Shown here piece after piece: positions 1 through 7,027 of a stretch of DNA of 64,000 bases (within the stretch, counting starts at the first letter, position 1; the number at the start of each line of letters is the position of its first letter). The DNA lies in assembly GCA_964419605.1 (NCBI GenBank), contig CAYQQM010000009.1:19235-83234 (forward strand). Direction: 5' to 3'. The notes below the pieces were generated by a model that searched no databases, had not been told where the DNA came from, and was given only the letters and a program-made list of their open reading frames with translations. The stretch comes from JABFXX01 sp964419605. GTDB taxonomy: Bacteria; Myxococcota_A; Polyangia; Haliangiales; Haliangiaceae. The position numbers and the translations under genes are program-made.

Positions 1-404
1 AAACTTTCGCTGTACACGGTGACCGCGTTACCTCCCACTTTCACTTCGCCGGTGTCGGTGTTGATCGTGGCGGAGTCGCCGAGATTTAGATCCGGCTGGC
101 CGCCCGCCTGGTCGAAAAACTTCGCCAACCCGTTCGACGGATTTGCGTCGAAGCATCGCAGTGCCGACGCATTGCACCCCAGCGCGCATGGCTCGCGCAC
201 TTCGCCGATGCCCTCTGGCTTGCAGCGCACCAAATCGGTGCCGTCGCAGCGCAGCGCCGCCCCCGCTTCGCAACTGCCGCCACCACCGTCGCCTTCCACC
301 CCACCGTCCAGCTTGCGGCGGTTCGGGTTCGGCGTCGTGCATGCGGTGAACGCCGCAACCACCAGCGCAAACGCAGCTGCAAATCGAAGTTCTCGGTGTC
401 TCAT
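1..404 (-). CDS. Partial Cys-rich lipoprotein, runs off left edge
   Basis: The start ATG is at 404 on the minus strand and the frame stays open to base 1, so the C-terminus is missing. The N-terminus (MRHRELRFAAAFALVVAAF followed by TACTT) is a lipoprotein signal peptide, with the lipobox Cys near residue 22. After a Gly-rich linker come six cysteines in about 40 residues (SCEAG, LRCDGTDLVRCKPEG, EPCALGCN, LRCF). This is a pattern common in exported myxobacterial lipoproteins. Function is unknown. A CRP-like palindrome lies about 180 bp upstream. Confidence is good for the gene, low for any role. Confidence 0.7.
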   Translation of the reverse strand, partial: MRHRELRFAAAFALVVAAFTACTTPNPNRRKLDGGVEGDGGGGSCEAGAALRCDGTDLVRCKPEGIGEVREPCALGCNASALRCFDANPSNGLAKFFDQAGGQPDLNLGDSATINTDTGEVKVGGNAVTVYSES

Positions 405-582
405 GGTTCAAATCCTTTCGCGGACGGTACCAGGGGACCATCCCCATTCGGTACGGCTTTTTCTGCCTGCATCCGTTATCGGCACCCGCCTCCACCGGTT
501 GCGCATATTTTTGCAAAAACTCATAACTAACCATAACTAATCACATTATTTGCCCTTTCCGCACGTCATCCTATCCGCCAAA

Positions 583-598
583 TGTGATTCGTATCACA
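583..598. promoter_or_regulatory. CRP/FNR-like palindrome TGTGA-N6-TCACA
   Basis: The sequence TGTGATTCGTATCACA matches the classical CRP-type consensus exactly in both half sites with a 6-bp spacer. It lies in the 234-bp intergenic region between the lipoprotein start (404, minus) and the end of the first brnA (639), so the lipoprotein is the plausible target. No CRP-family regulator is visible in the window. The rest of this interval holds short AT-rich direct repeats near 521-541 and nothing recognisable as a gene. Confidence 0.4.
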
Positions 599-638
599 AT
601 GCCCACGTCCGCTCCTTGTATCGTGGCTGTTCCAGGTC

Positions 639-854
639 CTACGCGGCCCACTTCAGCGACAGCTTCCTGCGATGCCGTACGCAATCGAGCAGGTAGAGAT
701 CGATCAGCCTCTGGTACGGGATTCCGGTCTCCCCTGCCAGCTTCTTGAAGTAGTCGATGACCTTCGGGTGAAGATTGATCCCGACTGCTTTCTTCTTTCC
801 GGCGTACGGGTTCTTAATCTCCTTCATCTTAGAGAAGTCATATTCTTTCTTCAT
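639..854 (-). CDS. brnA: BrnA-type antitoxin (module 1)
   Basis: 71 residues starting at ATG 854. The body (NPYAGKKKAVGINLHP, then VIDYFKKLAGETGIPYQRL) is typical of BrnA/CopG-like antitoxins, which bind operator DNA through a ribbon-helix-helix and neutralise BrnT. The start codon lies inside the 3' end of the brnT gene (17-nt overlap), the usual toxin-first order of brnTA operons, implying translational coupling. A nearly identical 3' fragment of this gene recurs at 4368-4490. Confidence 0.8.
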   Translation of the reverse strand: MKKEYDFSKMKEIKNPYAGKKKAVGINLHPKVIDYFKKLAGETGIPYQRLIDLYLLDCVRHRRKLSLKWAA

Positions 855-1122
855 ATGTCTTAGCCTCCTTGCGGGTTGCCTTCCGAGCCGAAATGATACG
901 GACAATCGAATCTGCCTCGCGGTAGCAGTGCACGACAATCAGTAGCCGCGTCGCGAAGCTCAATCCTAGAACCACGAAACGGTCTTCGTCTTCCGAGTGG
1001 TCTCGATCGTAGAATACGCGACCCCTCGGGTCTTCGAAGACCGTCTGCGCCTCTTCGAACCAAACTTTGTGTTTGGCCCGATTTGCCCTGTTCTTCTGCT
1101 CGTCCCACTCAAACCGAAGCAT
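838..1122 (-). CDS. brnT: BrnT-type toxin (module 1)
   Basis: 94 residues. It begins with MLRFEWDEQKNRANRAKHKV, the characteristic FEWDE-K-N-KH opening of BrnT, a RelE-fold ribonuclease toxin. The C-terminal IVRIISARKATRKEAKTYEE is the other family hallmark. First gene of a two-gene operon with the BrnA antitoxin. A 10-bp palindrome TATCTAGATA (1135-1144) lies 12 nt upstream of the ATG, where BrnA autorepression would be expected. Length is normal for the family. Confidence 0.88.
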   Translation of the reverse strand: MLRFEWDEQKNRANRAKHKVWFEEAQTVFEDPRGRVFYDRDHSEDEDRFVVLGLSFATRLLIVVHCYREADSIVRIISARKATRKEAKTYEERI

Positions 1123-1446
1123 GCATCTATATACTATCTAGATACTAGCGCCAGGCAAGCTGCAGCTTCAAGCGGACCGAAGCCAAAAGCCTAGCGCCTC
1201 AAAACGCTTAACGCGCAGCATGTGACCACGCTCCTTCACAAATGGCCGAACGAACCGACGTAATTGCTTCGCCCTCGACTGCACTGTAACTGAGGATGCA
1301 ACTTCTTCACAGCGGATCAACGGATCGAACCGGAAGCGATGACGGGGACCGAATCAACGAAGTCCGTGTGGTTAGCGCTTTGGACTCGCGCGTTGCGGCA
1401 GAACGCCACCCGCTTCCACTGTGCCTCGGCACGTTGTGGCAACCGA
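1123..1446. other. Intergenic, candidate brnTA operator palindrome at 1135-1144
   Basis: 324 bp between brnT (module 1) and the end of the second brnA. The perfect palindrome TATCTAGATA at 1135-1144 in an AT-rich patch just upstream of brnT is a candidate BrnA operator/promoter. The remaining sequence has only short overlapping reading frames without recognisable protein character; I see no gene. Confidence 0.35.
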
Positions 1447-1680
1447 TTAGCCGGCTTTCTTCAGCTGACGCGAAACCTCGACGATCGAACGGAGAGCGGC
1501 ATTGACCGCCTCGGCGCTTTGAAAGTACGGCCACAAATCATCGTCGACGAGGATCATGTGTTTTGTTCTTCCTGAAAGCAGGTGTGCGTATCGACCTCGG
1601 CCTCGCAGCTTGACGCGCGAAAAATCGATCTCCGGCATTTCTCGCAACGACGCCGGCGTTGGCTCAAGTTTCTTCTTCAT
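1447..1680 (-). CDS. BrnA-like antitoxin (module 2)
   Basis: 77 residues from ATG 1680 (MKKKLEPTPASLREMPEIDF). It overlaps the preceding brnT by 17 nt exactly as module 1 does. The C-terminal part (MILVDDDLWPYFQSAEAVNA) has the strand-helix look of a ribbon-helix-helix antitoxin, although its sequence differs clearly from module 1. The assignment rests partly on its position behind a clear BrnT. Confidence 0.7.
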   Translation of the reverse strand: MKKKLEPTPASLREMPEIDFSRVKLRGRGRYAHLLSGRTKHMILVDDDLWPYFQSAEAVNAALRSIVEVSRQLKKAG

Positions 1681-1954
1681 AGCGCCTCCGTTCCACTCGG
1701 GTTGCCCTCCGGGCACTGATGATTCGAATGATTCCTTTTCCCAGCTTCTCCGCATACACGATGTAAAGAACTCTCGAGCTCTGCGACATACCAATCAAGT
1801 TGAACCGCTCTGGATACACGAGATCGGAGAAATCGATGGACCAATCGTCCGCAAAAGCGGTAACAGCTTCTTCGAAAGTAACTCCGTGCTTGCGTACGTT
1901 TGCGGCAGCCTTTGTTTCATCCCACTCGAACTCACCATACTGAACCGTAGCCAC
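1664..1954 (-). CDS. brnT: BrnT-type toxin (module 2)
   Basis: 96 residues from a GTG start at 1954. Family hallmarks are YGEFEWDETKAAANVRKHGV near the N-terminus and IIRIISARRATRVERRRYEE at the C-terminus, as in RelE-fold BrnT ribonuclease toxins. First gene of a pair with the antitoxin at 1447-1680. The two BrnT proteins of this island are clearly divergent, so this looks like independent acquisition rather than a recent tandem duplication. Confidence 0.88.
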   Translation of the reverse strand: MATVQYGEFEWDETKAAANVRKHGVTFEEAVTAFADDWSIDFSDLVYPERFNLIGMSQSSRVLYIVYAEKLGKGIIRIISARRATRVERRRYEEET

Positions 1955-2195
1955 CTAACAGGTACTATAGCACGAGCCCATCCGACCCACCCGCCTCGCA
2001 GTGCCTGGCTACGCCACCCACAGCCGACCCGGAACGAAGATCGTCGACGCAACCGCTGGGCAGAGTCAAGTTCTCCATACTTGGTCCCAGCTGGCACCAT
2101 GTCGTCGGTGATTCAGTCCGTGCCATGATCGCGACTCGAGGACTCGTGTACCTTTGTCATGTGCGCGCGTCCCTCTCGACCGGAGCAGGTACCGA

Positions 2196-2615
2196 TTATG
2201 CCAATTGCGGTTCAAAGGTTGCGCCCAATGCGACCGCGATGGCTTTGATGGTCTGCAACGTCGGATTGGCTTTGGGGGATTCGAGCTTGGCGATTTGCTG
2301 CTGGCTGACACCTGCCCGCTTGGCGAGCTGGGCTTGAGACAGACCGTGTTTGGCGCGCATCCAGCGTAGTTGCAGAGCAAAGGCGAGCGAGGGGTCGTCG
2401 ATCGCGATAACTGCGGTGGCGCCGCTGCCCTCGTACTTGGGATACGGAGGCACCGCTCCGTGATCTAAGCTGGTTTCAAGCCAACCAAAGAGTGCGTCTT
2501 TAGCCATCGCGATGGCTTCGGCCTTTGAATCGCCAAACGTTTGGCACCCCGGGCAATCGGGAAATTCTGCGAGCCAGTGTTTGCCTTGTTTCTTTAGCTT
2601 TGCGATGTACTTCAT
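2196..2615 (-). CDS. hicB: HicB-family antitoxin with C-terminal XRE helix-turn-helix
   Basis: 139 residues. Residues 1-50 have the HicB partial RNase H-like fold signature (WLAEFPDCPGCQTFGDSKAEA). Residues about 82-135 form an XRE/Cro HTH (LSQAQLAKRAGVSQQQIAKL). Such HicB proteins sequester the HicA mRNA interferase and repress their own operon. It lies 31 nt downstream of hicA on the same strand, the usual toxin-first order. Length and domain order are normal. Confidence 0.88.
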   Translation of the reverse strand: MKYIAKLKKQGKHWLAEFPDCPGCQTFGDSKAEAIAMAKDALFGWLETSLDHGAVPPYPKYEGSGATAVIAIDDPSLAFALQLRWMRAKHGLSQAQLAKRAGVSQQQIAKLESPKANPTLQTIKAIAVALGATFEPQLA

Positions 2616-2646
2616 AAATTGCCCTTTCAGCTTACGGGGGGCCCGT

Positions 2647-2829
2647 TCATTTCAGTTTGATGCCTGCTTGCTTCGCAATGGATCGGGCGGTTCCGATCGG
2701 TACATCCTTCTTGGGATGCGGAACGACAACGATCCGGCCGTCTCGGACAAAGATGTGATGCGATCCGCGCACCCGGTCGAGACGAAACCCCGCGCGTTTG
2801 AGCGCATCGATGATTTCGCTCGATGTCAT
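2647..2829 (-). CDS. hicA: HicA-family mRNA interferase toxin
   Basis: 60 residues from ATG 2829 (MTSSEIIDALKRAGFRLDRV). The dsRNA-binding-like fold of HicA is recognised by the GSHHIF motif carrying the catalytic His and the C-terminal VPIGTARSIAKQAGI helix. A longer frame opens upstream, but this start fits the family length and places the operator palindrome (2843-2860) just upstream of the gene rather than inside it. Operon with hicB. Confidence 0.88.
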   Translation of the reverse strand: MTSSEIIDALKRAGFRLDRVRGSHHIFVRDGRIVVVPHPKKDVPIGTARSIAKQAGIKLK

Positions 2830-2842
2830 GCAACAACCACTA

Positions 2843-2860
2843 TACAACTTAACAGTTGTA
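2843..2860. promoter_or_regulatory. Inverted repeat upstream of hicAB, candidate operator
   Basis: TACAACT-TAAC-AGTTGTA is a perfect 7-bp inverted repeat with a 4-bp spacer. It starts 13 nt upstream of the hicA ATG in an AT-rich patch. This is the expected place for HicB autorepression. Binding is inferred, not seen. Confidence 0.5.
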
Positions 2861-3042
2861 CTGGCAATCAATAACCCAGCTCGTCACGAGAACCAGCCCG
2901 GAACGCTGGGGGAGCGCCAGCCGATCCACGCGCCAGAAGCAATTCGGTCACCGGGATGCATCGCCCGGACCGGAAGTGATTTTGATCGGTCTGGTCTGCC
3001 TTCAACGTGCTATCCCCTCACAATATGCATTCCCCAATAGCC

Positions 3043-3690
3043 ATGTTGAAGACCCTATTCCTTACAGCCCTATGTGTTGTATTGCTCGTTCCGAACCGTA
3101 GCGAAGCATGTTCGCCCCCGGAACCGCCTAAACCGTTCGAAAAAGATCCTGCTGCTTCAGCGGACCTCGTCGCTCCGCCTAGGCCAACCGTGGAACACCT
3201 CGGTACCCAATACTTCGAGGCGGAATCGGAAGCCTGCACGCCAAGCGGGAGTACGTGTGGTCCCAGGCCCGAAACGTGGATAGCAACGGTCAGCATTCGT
3301 TCGACGGATAACGCAACACCCGAGAACAAGATGGCGTTCGAGTATCAAGTCGTCGGTGGCGACTTGCCCAAAGGCCTGCAACTCCCCGCGATGCCCACGT
3401 ATCTGCCGAGTGGGGGGAACGTTACTTCCTTTGATTACCAGGATGCGGGGGCGTTTTCCGTCGACATTCAGGTGATTGCCATTGACGCCAATGGCAACCG
3501 CAGTGAGCCCACCGTGTTCACCTTGTCGCAGCAGGCTGAATCGGGATGCAGCGTGCTGGGGCGCCGGCACGGAGCCACGATCGGCTGGTTCCTGGTACTT
3601 GGCGCGTTGATCCTATCGGTGCGTGGCAGGCGAAGCAAACGAGCACGAGTGGTACTTCCAGGCCACGAAATGCGGAAGCGCGCTGCGTAG
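3043..3690 (+). CDS. Exported protein with MYXO-CTERM-like C-terminal anchor
   Basis: About 215 residues from ATG 3043, chosen because MLKTLFLTALCVVLLVP gives a clean signal peptide; in-frame ATGs at 3007 and 3025 are alternatives. The middle is a putative immunoglobulin-like domain (residues about 75-175: FEYQVVGGDLPKGLQLP). The C-terminus has the Myxococcota sorting tail: ESGCSVLGRRHG, a hydrophobic helix (IGWFLVLGALILSV) and an Arg/Lys cluster. Such tails are known to direct cleavage at the Cys region and surface anchoring. The substrate-facing role is unknown. Confidence 0.7.
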   Translation: MLKTLFLTALCVVLLVPNRSEACSPPEPPKPFEKDPAASADLVAPPRPTVEHLGTQYFEAESEACTPSGSTCGPRPETWIATVSIRSTDNATPENKMAFEYQVVGGDLPKGLQLPAMPTYLPSGGNVTSFDYQDAGAFSVDIQVIAIDANGNRSEPTVFTLSQQAESGCSVLGRRHGATIGWFLVLGALILSVRGRRSKRARVVLPGHEMRKRAA

Positions 3691-3722
3691 GCGGCGGCAT
3701 CGGCGGCTTCCGGTCTGGGCAA

Positions 3723-3742
3723 TGTACTATATTTCTAGTACA
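3723..3742. promoter_or_regulatory. Inverted repeat upstream of parDE, candidate operator
   Basis: TGTACTA-TATTTC-TAGTACA is a perfect 7-bp inverted repeat with a 6-bp spacer, ending 8 nt before the parD ATG. Position and symmetry fit a ParD ribbon-helix-helix operator. No other function is evident. Confidence 0.5.
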
Positions 3743-3750
3743 CTAGCCGG

Positions 3751-3999
3751 ATGGCGAGAACCACGAGCTTTGCTCTCGGCGAGGATCTCGATCGCTTTGT
3801 CCGCGACAAGGTGGATCGCGGCGACTACGCGTCTGCCAGCGAGGTAATGCGCGAGGCGTTGAAGCGCATGGCGGAGGAAGAGCGTAAGGAACGCGACCTG
3901 ATGGCGGCACTCGACGCTGGGATGGCGAGCCGTCGCGCCAAGCCAGGCGTATGGGAGCGCGTCGAAGCGAAGGTTCGGCGGGCTCGGGCGAAACGCTGA
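3751..3999 (+). CDS. parD: ParD-type antitoxin
   Basis: 82 residues. The N-terminal ribbon-helix-helix (MARTTSFALGEDLDRFVRDK then GDYASASEVMREALKRM) is the ParD/CopG-ASK DNA-binding module. The charged C-terminal tail (AALDAGMASRRAKPGVWERV) is where ParD antitoxins wrap ParE. It ends 2 nt before the parE start. It presumably represses from the inverted repeat at 3723-3742. Confidence 0.88.
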   Translation: MARTTSFALGEDLDRFVRDKVDRGDYASASEVMREALKRMAEEERKERDLMAALDAGMASRRAKPGVWERVEAKVRRARAKR

Positions 4000-4001
4000 C
4001 C

Positions 4002-4286
4002 ATGGTCCATTACACTCGCGAGGCCGAAACCGACCTCTTCGAAATCGGCATGTACACGTGGAGTGAGTGGGGCGAACCACAATACGTCAAGTATGTCGCT
4101 CTGCTACGCGACACGTGTGAGCACATTATTCCGCGCAAATATCGATTTGTCCGGCCGGTTCCGAATCGACCGAACTTGCTGCGATGGAGGTGCGAGCGGC
4201 ACGTCATATTCTTCCGCAAGCTAGACGACGGGTTCGAGACTGTTCGAATCCTTCACGATCGCATGCTGCCCTCAAGTCACCTTTGA
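4002..4286 (+). CDS. parE: ParE/RelE-family toxin
   Basis: 94 residues from ATG 4002. The opening VHYTREAETDLFEIGMYTW and the C-terminal VIFFRKLDDGFETVRILHDR are typical of ParE toxins of the RelE superfamily, which generally poison DNA gyrase. It lies 2 nt behind parD. The longer upstream frame (from 3951) would overlap parD by 49 nt and is not needed. Length is normal. Confidence 0.87.
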   Translation: MVHYTREAETDLFEIGMYTWSEWGEPQYVKYVALLRDTCEHIIPRKYRFVRPVPNRPNLLRWRCERHVIFFRKLDDGFETVRILHDRMLPSSHL

Positions 4287-4367
4287 TCTCGTATCCATGG
4301 GCGCCGCGCCGCTGCTGTCAAGCTCCGCTGAGAAAGGCGCGCATCGTGGATCAGGCTATTCCTGATC

Positions 4368-4490
4368 CTACGCGGCCCACTTCAGCGATAGCTTCCTGCG
4401 TTGCCGTACGCAATCGAGCAAATAGAGATCGATCAGCCTTTGGTACGGGATTCCGGTCTCCCCTGCCAACTTCTTAAAGTAGTCGATAAC
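4368..4490 (-). pseudogene. brnA remnant, 3' part only, copy of module 1
   Basis: This 123-bp block matches 639-761 with 8 mismatches counted by eye. Reading the minus strand from 4490 gives the last 40 residues of BrnA (VIDYFKKLAGETGIPYQRLI onward) and the same stop codon, without any 5' half or toxin gene. The flanks (4287-4367 and 4491-4617) do not match the module 1 surroundings and show no gene. This is a decayed duplicate left inside the toxin-antitoxin island. Confidence 0.85.
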
Positions 4491-4560
4491 TCCGCTCCAC
4501 CCGGCGCGAGGCCATTTCCAAGCGCGGCGGCGATGCCGCTCGGCCTACAAACCGAATCCT

Positions 4561-4570
4561 TACAGCTGTA
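4561..4570. promoter_or_regulatory. Palindrome TACAGCTGTA upstream of vapBC
   Basis: A perfect 10-bp palindrome 47 nt upstream of the GTG start of the antitoxin gene, in the only AT-richer stretch there. It is a weak operator candidate because of its distance and short length. Confidence 0.3.
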
Positions 4571-4617
4571 TACGCCGCTCAGATGCGATAGTTCCATTTT
4601 GATGTTATGATGCGATC

Positions 4618-4854
4618 GTGCGGACCACACTGAATCTCGATCAAGATGTCTACGATCTCGCGCACGAACATGCGCGGCGGCAGAAGATCTCGATCGGGGA
4701 AGCGGTTTCAGCGCTAGTGCGACAAGGCCTGCGCGCCCAGTCGCGCGCACCTCTGGTTGGCACGCCCCGGAGCAGGTTCTCGCTACTACCCGCGCGCGAT
4801 GAAGTAATCACCAGCGATCATGTGCGCACGCTCATGGAACAAGAGGGAATCTAA
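4618..4854 (+). CDS. VapB-like ribbon-helix-helix antitoxin
   Basis: 78 residues from a GTG start (MRTTLNLDQDVYDLAHEHAR). The N-terminal strand-helix-helix is the CopG/VapB-type DNA-binding fold; KISIGEAVSALVRQGLRAQS is the second helix. The C-terminus (VITSDHVRTLMEQEGI) resembles the toxin-binding tail of PIN-toxin antitoxins. It precedes the PIN toxin by 11 nt in the same operon. Confidence 0.78.
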   Translation: MRTTLNLDQDVYDLAHEHARRQKISIGEAVSALVRQGLRAQSRAPLVGTPRSRFSLLPARDEVITSDHVRTLMEQEGI

Positions 4855-4865
4855 CCTACCCCGCC

Positions 4866-5297
4866 ATGCGCTACCTACTCGATGTCAACGCCTGGATCGC
4901 GTTGCTCGACGAGTCGCACGCGTTTCACGCAGCGGTGCTGGCCTTCGTTGAGAAACCCAAGATCCAGATCGCGACTTGCCCGCTGGTTGAGAACGGCGTG
5001 CTGCGAATTTTGAATTTGCCGAGCTACAGCAAATTCGGCCCCATCGGGTTTGAACCTGTGCGCGACAAACTTCGCGAAATTTGCGCCGCACTCGATCACG
5101 AATTTTGGCACGATGATATCTCGCTTCGCGACGGACAACGGGTTCACTGGCCACGCATTATTGGGCACGGTCAAATTACCGACGTGTATTTGCTAGCGTT
5201 GGCCGTCGCCCATCGAGGGTGCCTAGCCACCCTCGACCACCGAGTAAGCCTAAGTACGGTGGTGGATGCGCAGCCAAAGCACCTCAGACATTTGTGA
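4866..5297 (+). CDS. vapC: VapC-type PIN-domain ribonuclease toxin
   Basis: 143 residues spanning one PIN domain. The first acidic residue sits in MRYLLDVNAWIALLDESH, and the later cluster GQITDVYLLALAVAHRGCLA plus TLDHR supplies the remaining Mg-binding acidic residues. NxWI in place of DxSxL is typical of the TA_Chp/VapC subgroup. Likely an RNase neutralised by the upstream antitoxin. Full length and apparently intact. Confidence 0.86.
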   Translation: MRYLLDVNAWIALLDESHAFHAAVLAFVEKPKIQIATCPLVENGVLRILNLPSYSKFGPIGFEPVRDKLREICAALDHEFWHDDISLRDGQRVHWPRIIGHGQITDVYLLALAVAHRGCLATLDHRVSLSTVVDAQPKHLRHL

Positions 5298-5365
5298 GAA
5301 TTCAGGTGGGCGAGCTTCGTCCCGTTCGAACGAGAGATCCAGCCCCGGCCGGGAATCCGGATGCC

Positions 5366-6079
5366 TTACCTACCTCGCGTCGCGCCCCACAACAGCACGT
5401 GAAGCCGGGTCGTGAGCCGATATCGGCGCTGCGTGCACTCGTGCGCCAGCCACCGGCCTTTTTCGACAACCGCGTCGGCGTCGACTGCCTGCGGCATCAC
5501 CAGCACGCGATCGCGCGGCAGCGCAAACTGCCCCACTAGTTGGTCGATTTCGTCGAGGTCGCTCGGCTCGGCAACGACAAACTTGAAGGTCGCGGTTTCG
5601 CATTGCGCAAACCAATCGAGGGCGATAGCGCGGATTCGCGCCGACAGCGCGTTGCCGGAATTTGCGAGTTTGGGCGACACATTCCACTGGTCGATGTGTG
5701 GCGCAAGCTGAGCGCTCGGCGCGATCGCTCCATTGGTCTCCACCTCGATCCGCAAACCGCGGTGATGCAGCAGCTCGGCCAGCTCGGCCAGCGCTGGCTG
5801 CTGCAATAGCGGCTCGCCACCCGTCACAACGACCGTACCGATCCGACCGTGGCACTGCGCAACGACTTCGTCCGCAACCGCGCTCACCGCGAGCTCGAGA
5901 GTCTCGCGGCTGCGATCGTGATTCGCCCAGTCCCACGTGTACTTGGTGTCGCACCACGCGCACGCCAAGTTGCACTCAGCCAGCCGTACGAACACCGCCG
6001 GAACCCCGATGCTGCGCCCCTCCCCCTGCACCGACGCAAAGATCTCCGGCACGCCGGGCAACATCTGACTCAGCAACAT
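5366..6079 (-). CDS. queE: 7-carboxy-7-deazaguanine synthase (QueE), radical SAM
   Basis: 237 residues. It converts 6-carboxytetrahydropterin to 7-carboxy-7-deazaguanine in queuosine precursor synthesis. The N-terminus IFASVQGEGRSIGVPAVFVR, the radical SAM cluster motif CNLACAWC (CX3CX2C) and VVVTGGEPLLQ are diagnostic. Last gene of a minus-strand operon behind an FKBP protein and RidA; other que genes are not in the window. Length is normal for QueE. Confidence 0.92.
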   Translation of the reverse strand: MLLSQMLPGVPEIFASVQGEGRSIGVPAVFVRLAECNLACAWCDTKYTWDWANHDRSRETLELAVSAVADEVVAQCHGRIGTVVVTGGEPLLQQPALAELAELLHHRGLRIEVETNGAIAPSAQLAPHIDQWNVSPKLANSGNALSARIRAIALDWFAQCETATFKFVVAEPSDLDEIDQLVGQFALPRDRVLVMPQAVDADAVVEKGRWLAHECTQRRYRLTTRLHVLLWGATRGR

Positions 6080-6110
6080 GCTCGACCGCGCGCGATGAGC
6101 GTCACAGCGT

Positions 6111-6491
6111 TCACGCGATAATGGCGTCTGCTTCGATTTCGACCAGCATGTCGGGGTCGATCAGCCGCTTCACTTCCACCATGGTGGTTGCAGGTCGGAT
6201 CGTTCCAAACAGTTCGCCGTGCGCCCGGCCGACTTCCTGCCATTGATCGATGTTGGTCAAATACAGTCGGGTTCGCACCACGTGGCTGAGGCTCGCGCCG
6301 GCCTGTTCTAGTGCAGCGCCGATCGTTTTCAGCGCTTGAACCGTTTGCGCGTACGCATCGCCTTTGCCCACCAACCCCGAAGACGTCATCGCGGTGGAGC
6401 CAGATACCGAAACCTGGTTGCCTACCCGCACCGCACGCGAGTAACCGATCTTGGCCTCCCACGGGCCACCCGTCGAAACATTCTGTCGCAT
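6111..6491 (-). CDS. ridA: RidA/YjgF-family imine deaminase
   Basis: 126 residues from ATG 6491, chosen because a GGAG ribosome-binding site sits about 8 nt upstream; a GTG at 6500 is also in frame. Family features are VSVSGSTAM near residue 30, the conserved Arg in HVVRTRLYLTNI, and the C-terminal LVEIEADAI. RidA proteins hydrolyse reactive enamine/imine intermediates. It lies between the FKBP gene and queE on the same strand. Confidence 0.9.
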   Translation of the reverse strand: MRQNVSTGGPWEAKIGYSRAVRVGNQVSVSGSTAMTSSGLVGKGDAYAQTVQALKTIGAALEQAGASLSHVVRTRLYLTNIDQWQEVGRAHGELFGTIRPATTMVEVKRLIDPDMLVEIEADAIIA

Positions 6492-6496
6492 TTGAA

Positions 6497-6928
6497 TCAC
6501 TCCTGACTACCGATACGTTCGGGCAACGGTAGCACTTCCCGCAGCCACAGCTCGCATACCAAGACCGCATTCGGCGGAATCAGATTCGGAATACCCGCGT
6601 CGCGATACGCGAGGTGAGGGCCGATCCGCACTTTGCGATAGCCGCCGACGGTCATGCCGGTCAGCGCGTATTCAACACCTGGGATCGCTTCGCGGCGGCC
6701 GATGGTAATGATTCGATCGATGAGCTCGACTCCATCCTCCACGCGGATCGACTCGGGCGCGACCTGGCTCGCTTGGCTGGCATTGAGGGGTATTTCGTCG
6801 CCTCGGTTCAGGTAGAGCCGCATGTTGAACCGCACCCTATCGCCTTGCTTTGCGATTGGACCGTCGCCCTCTCGGGCGTCGAGTAGCGTCATGCCTCGTA
6901 CGCGTTGCATCGCTGACCACCTCGTCAC
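6497..6928 (-). CDS. FKBP-type peptidyl-prolyl isomerase
   Basis: 143 residues. FKBP fold features are GDRVRFNMRLYLNRG near residue 30, IPGVEYALTGMTVGGYRKVR (the PG.E.AL.GM.VGEKR signature) and LVCELWLREVLPL at the end. There is no signal peptide, so it is likely cytoplasmic. In the signature the usual Gly-Glu-Lys is Gly-Gly-Tyr, so strong isomerase activity is not assured. Its stop lies 6 nt upstream of the ridA ATG. Confidence 0.82.
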   Translation of the reverse strand: MTRWSAMQRVRGMTLLDAREGDGPIAKQGDRVRFNMRLYLNRGDEIPLNASQASQVAPESIRVEDGVELIDRIITIGRREAIPGVEYALTGMTVGGYRKVRIGPHLAYRDAGIPNLIPPNAVLVCELWLREVLPLPERIGSQE

Positions 6929-7027
6929 ATGGTATCGCAGCTAGCAACGAAAACGCCGCCGCAAGCCCACCCGCCGGGCGCGAAGAATCCGTACCTTGAC
7001 CGCGGTCTTATCCGGTATCATTAGGCG

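Noticed and set aside
2965..3000. A third degenerate copy of the crtB MITE end
   Set aside because: Only AGTGATTTTGATCGGT (16 bp) matches well; the terminal GTACCTCGCC is missing, so chance or deep decay cannot be separated.
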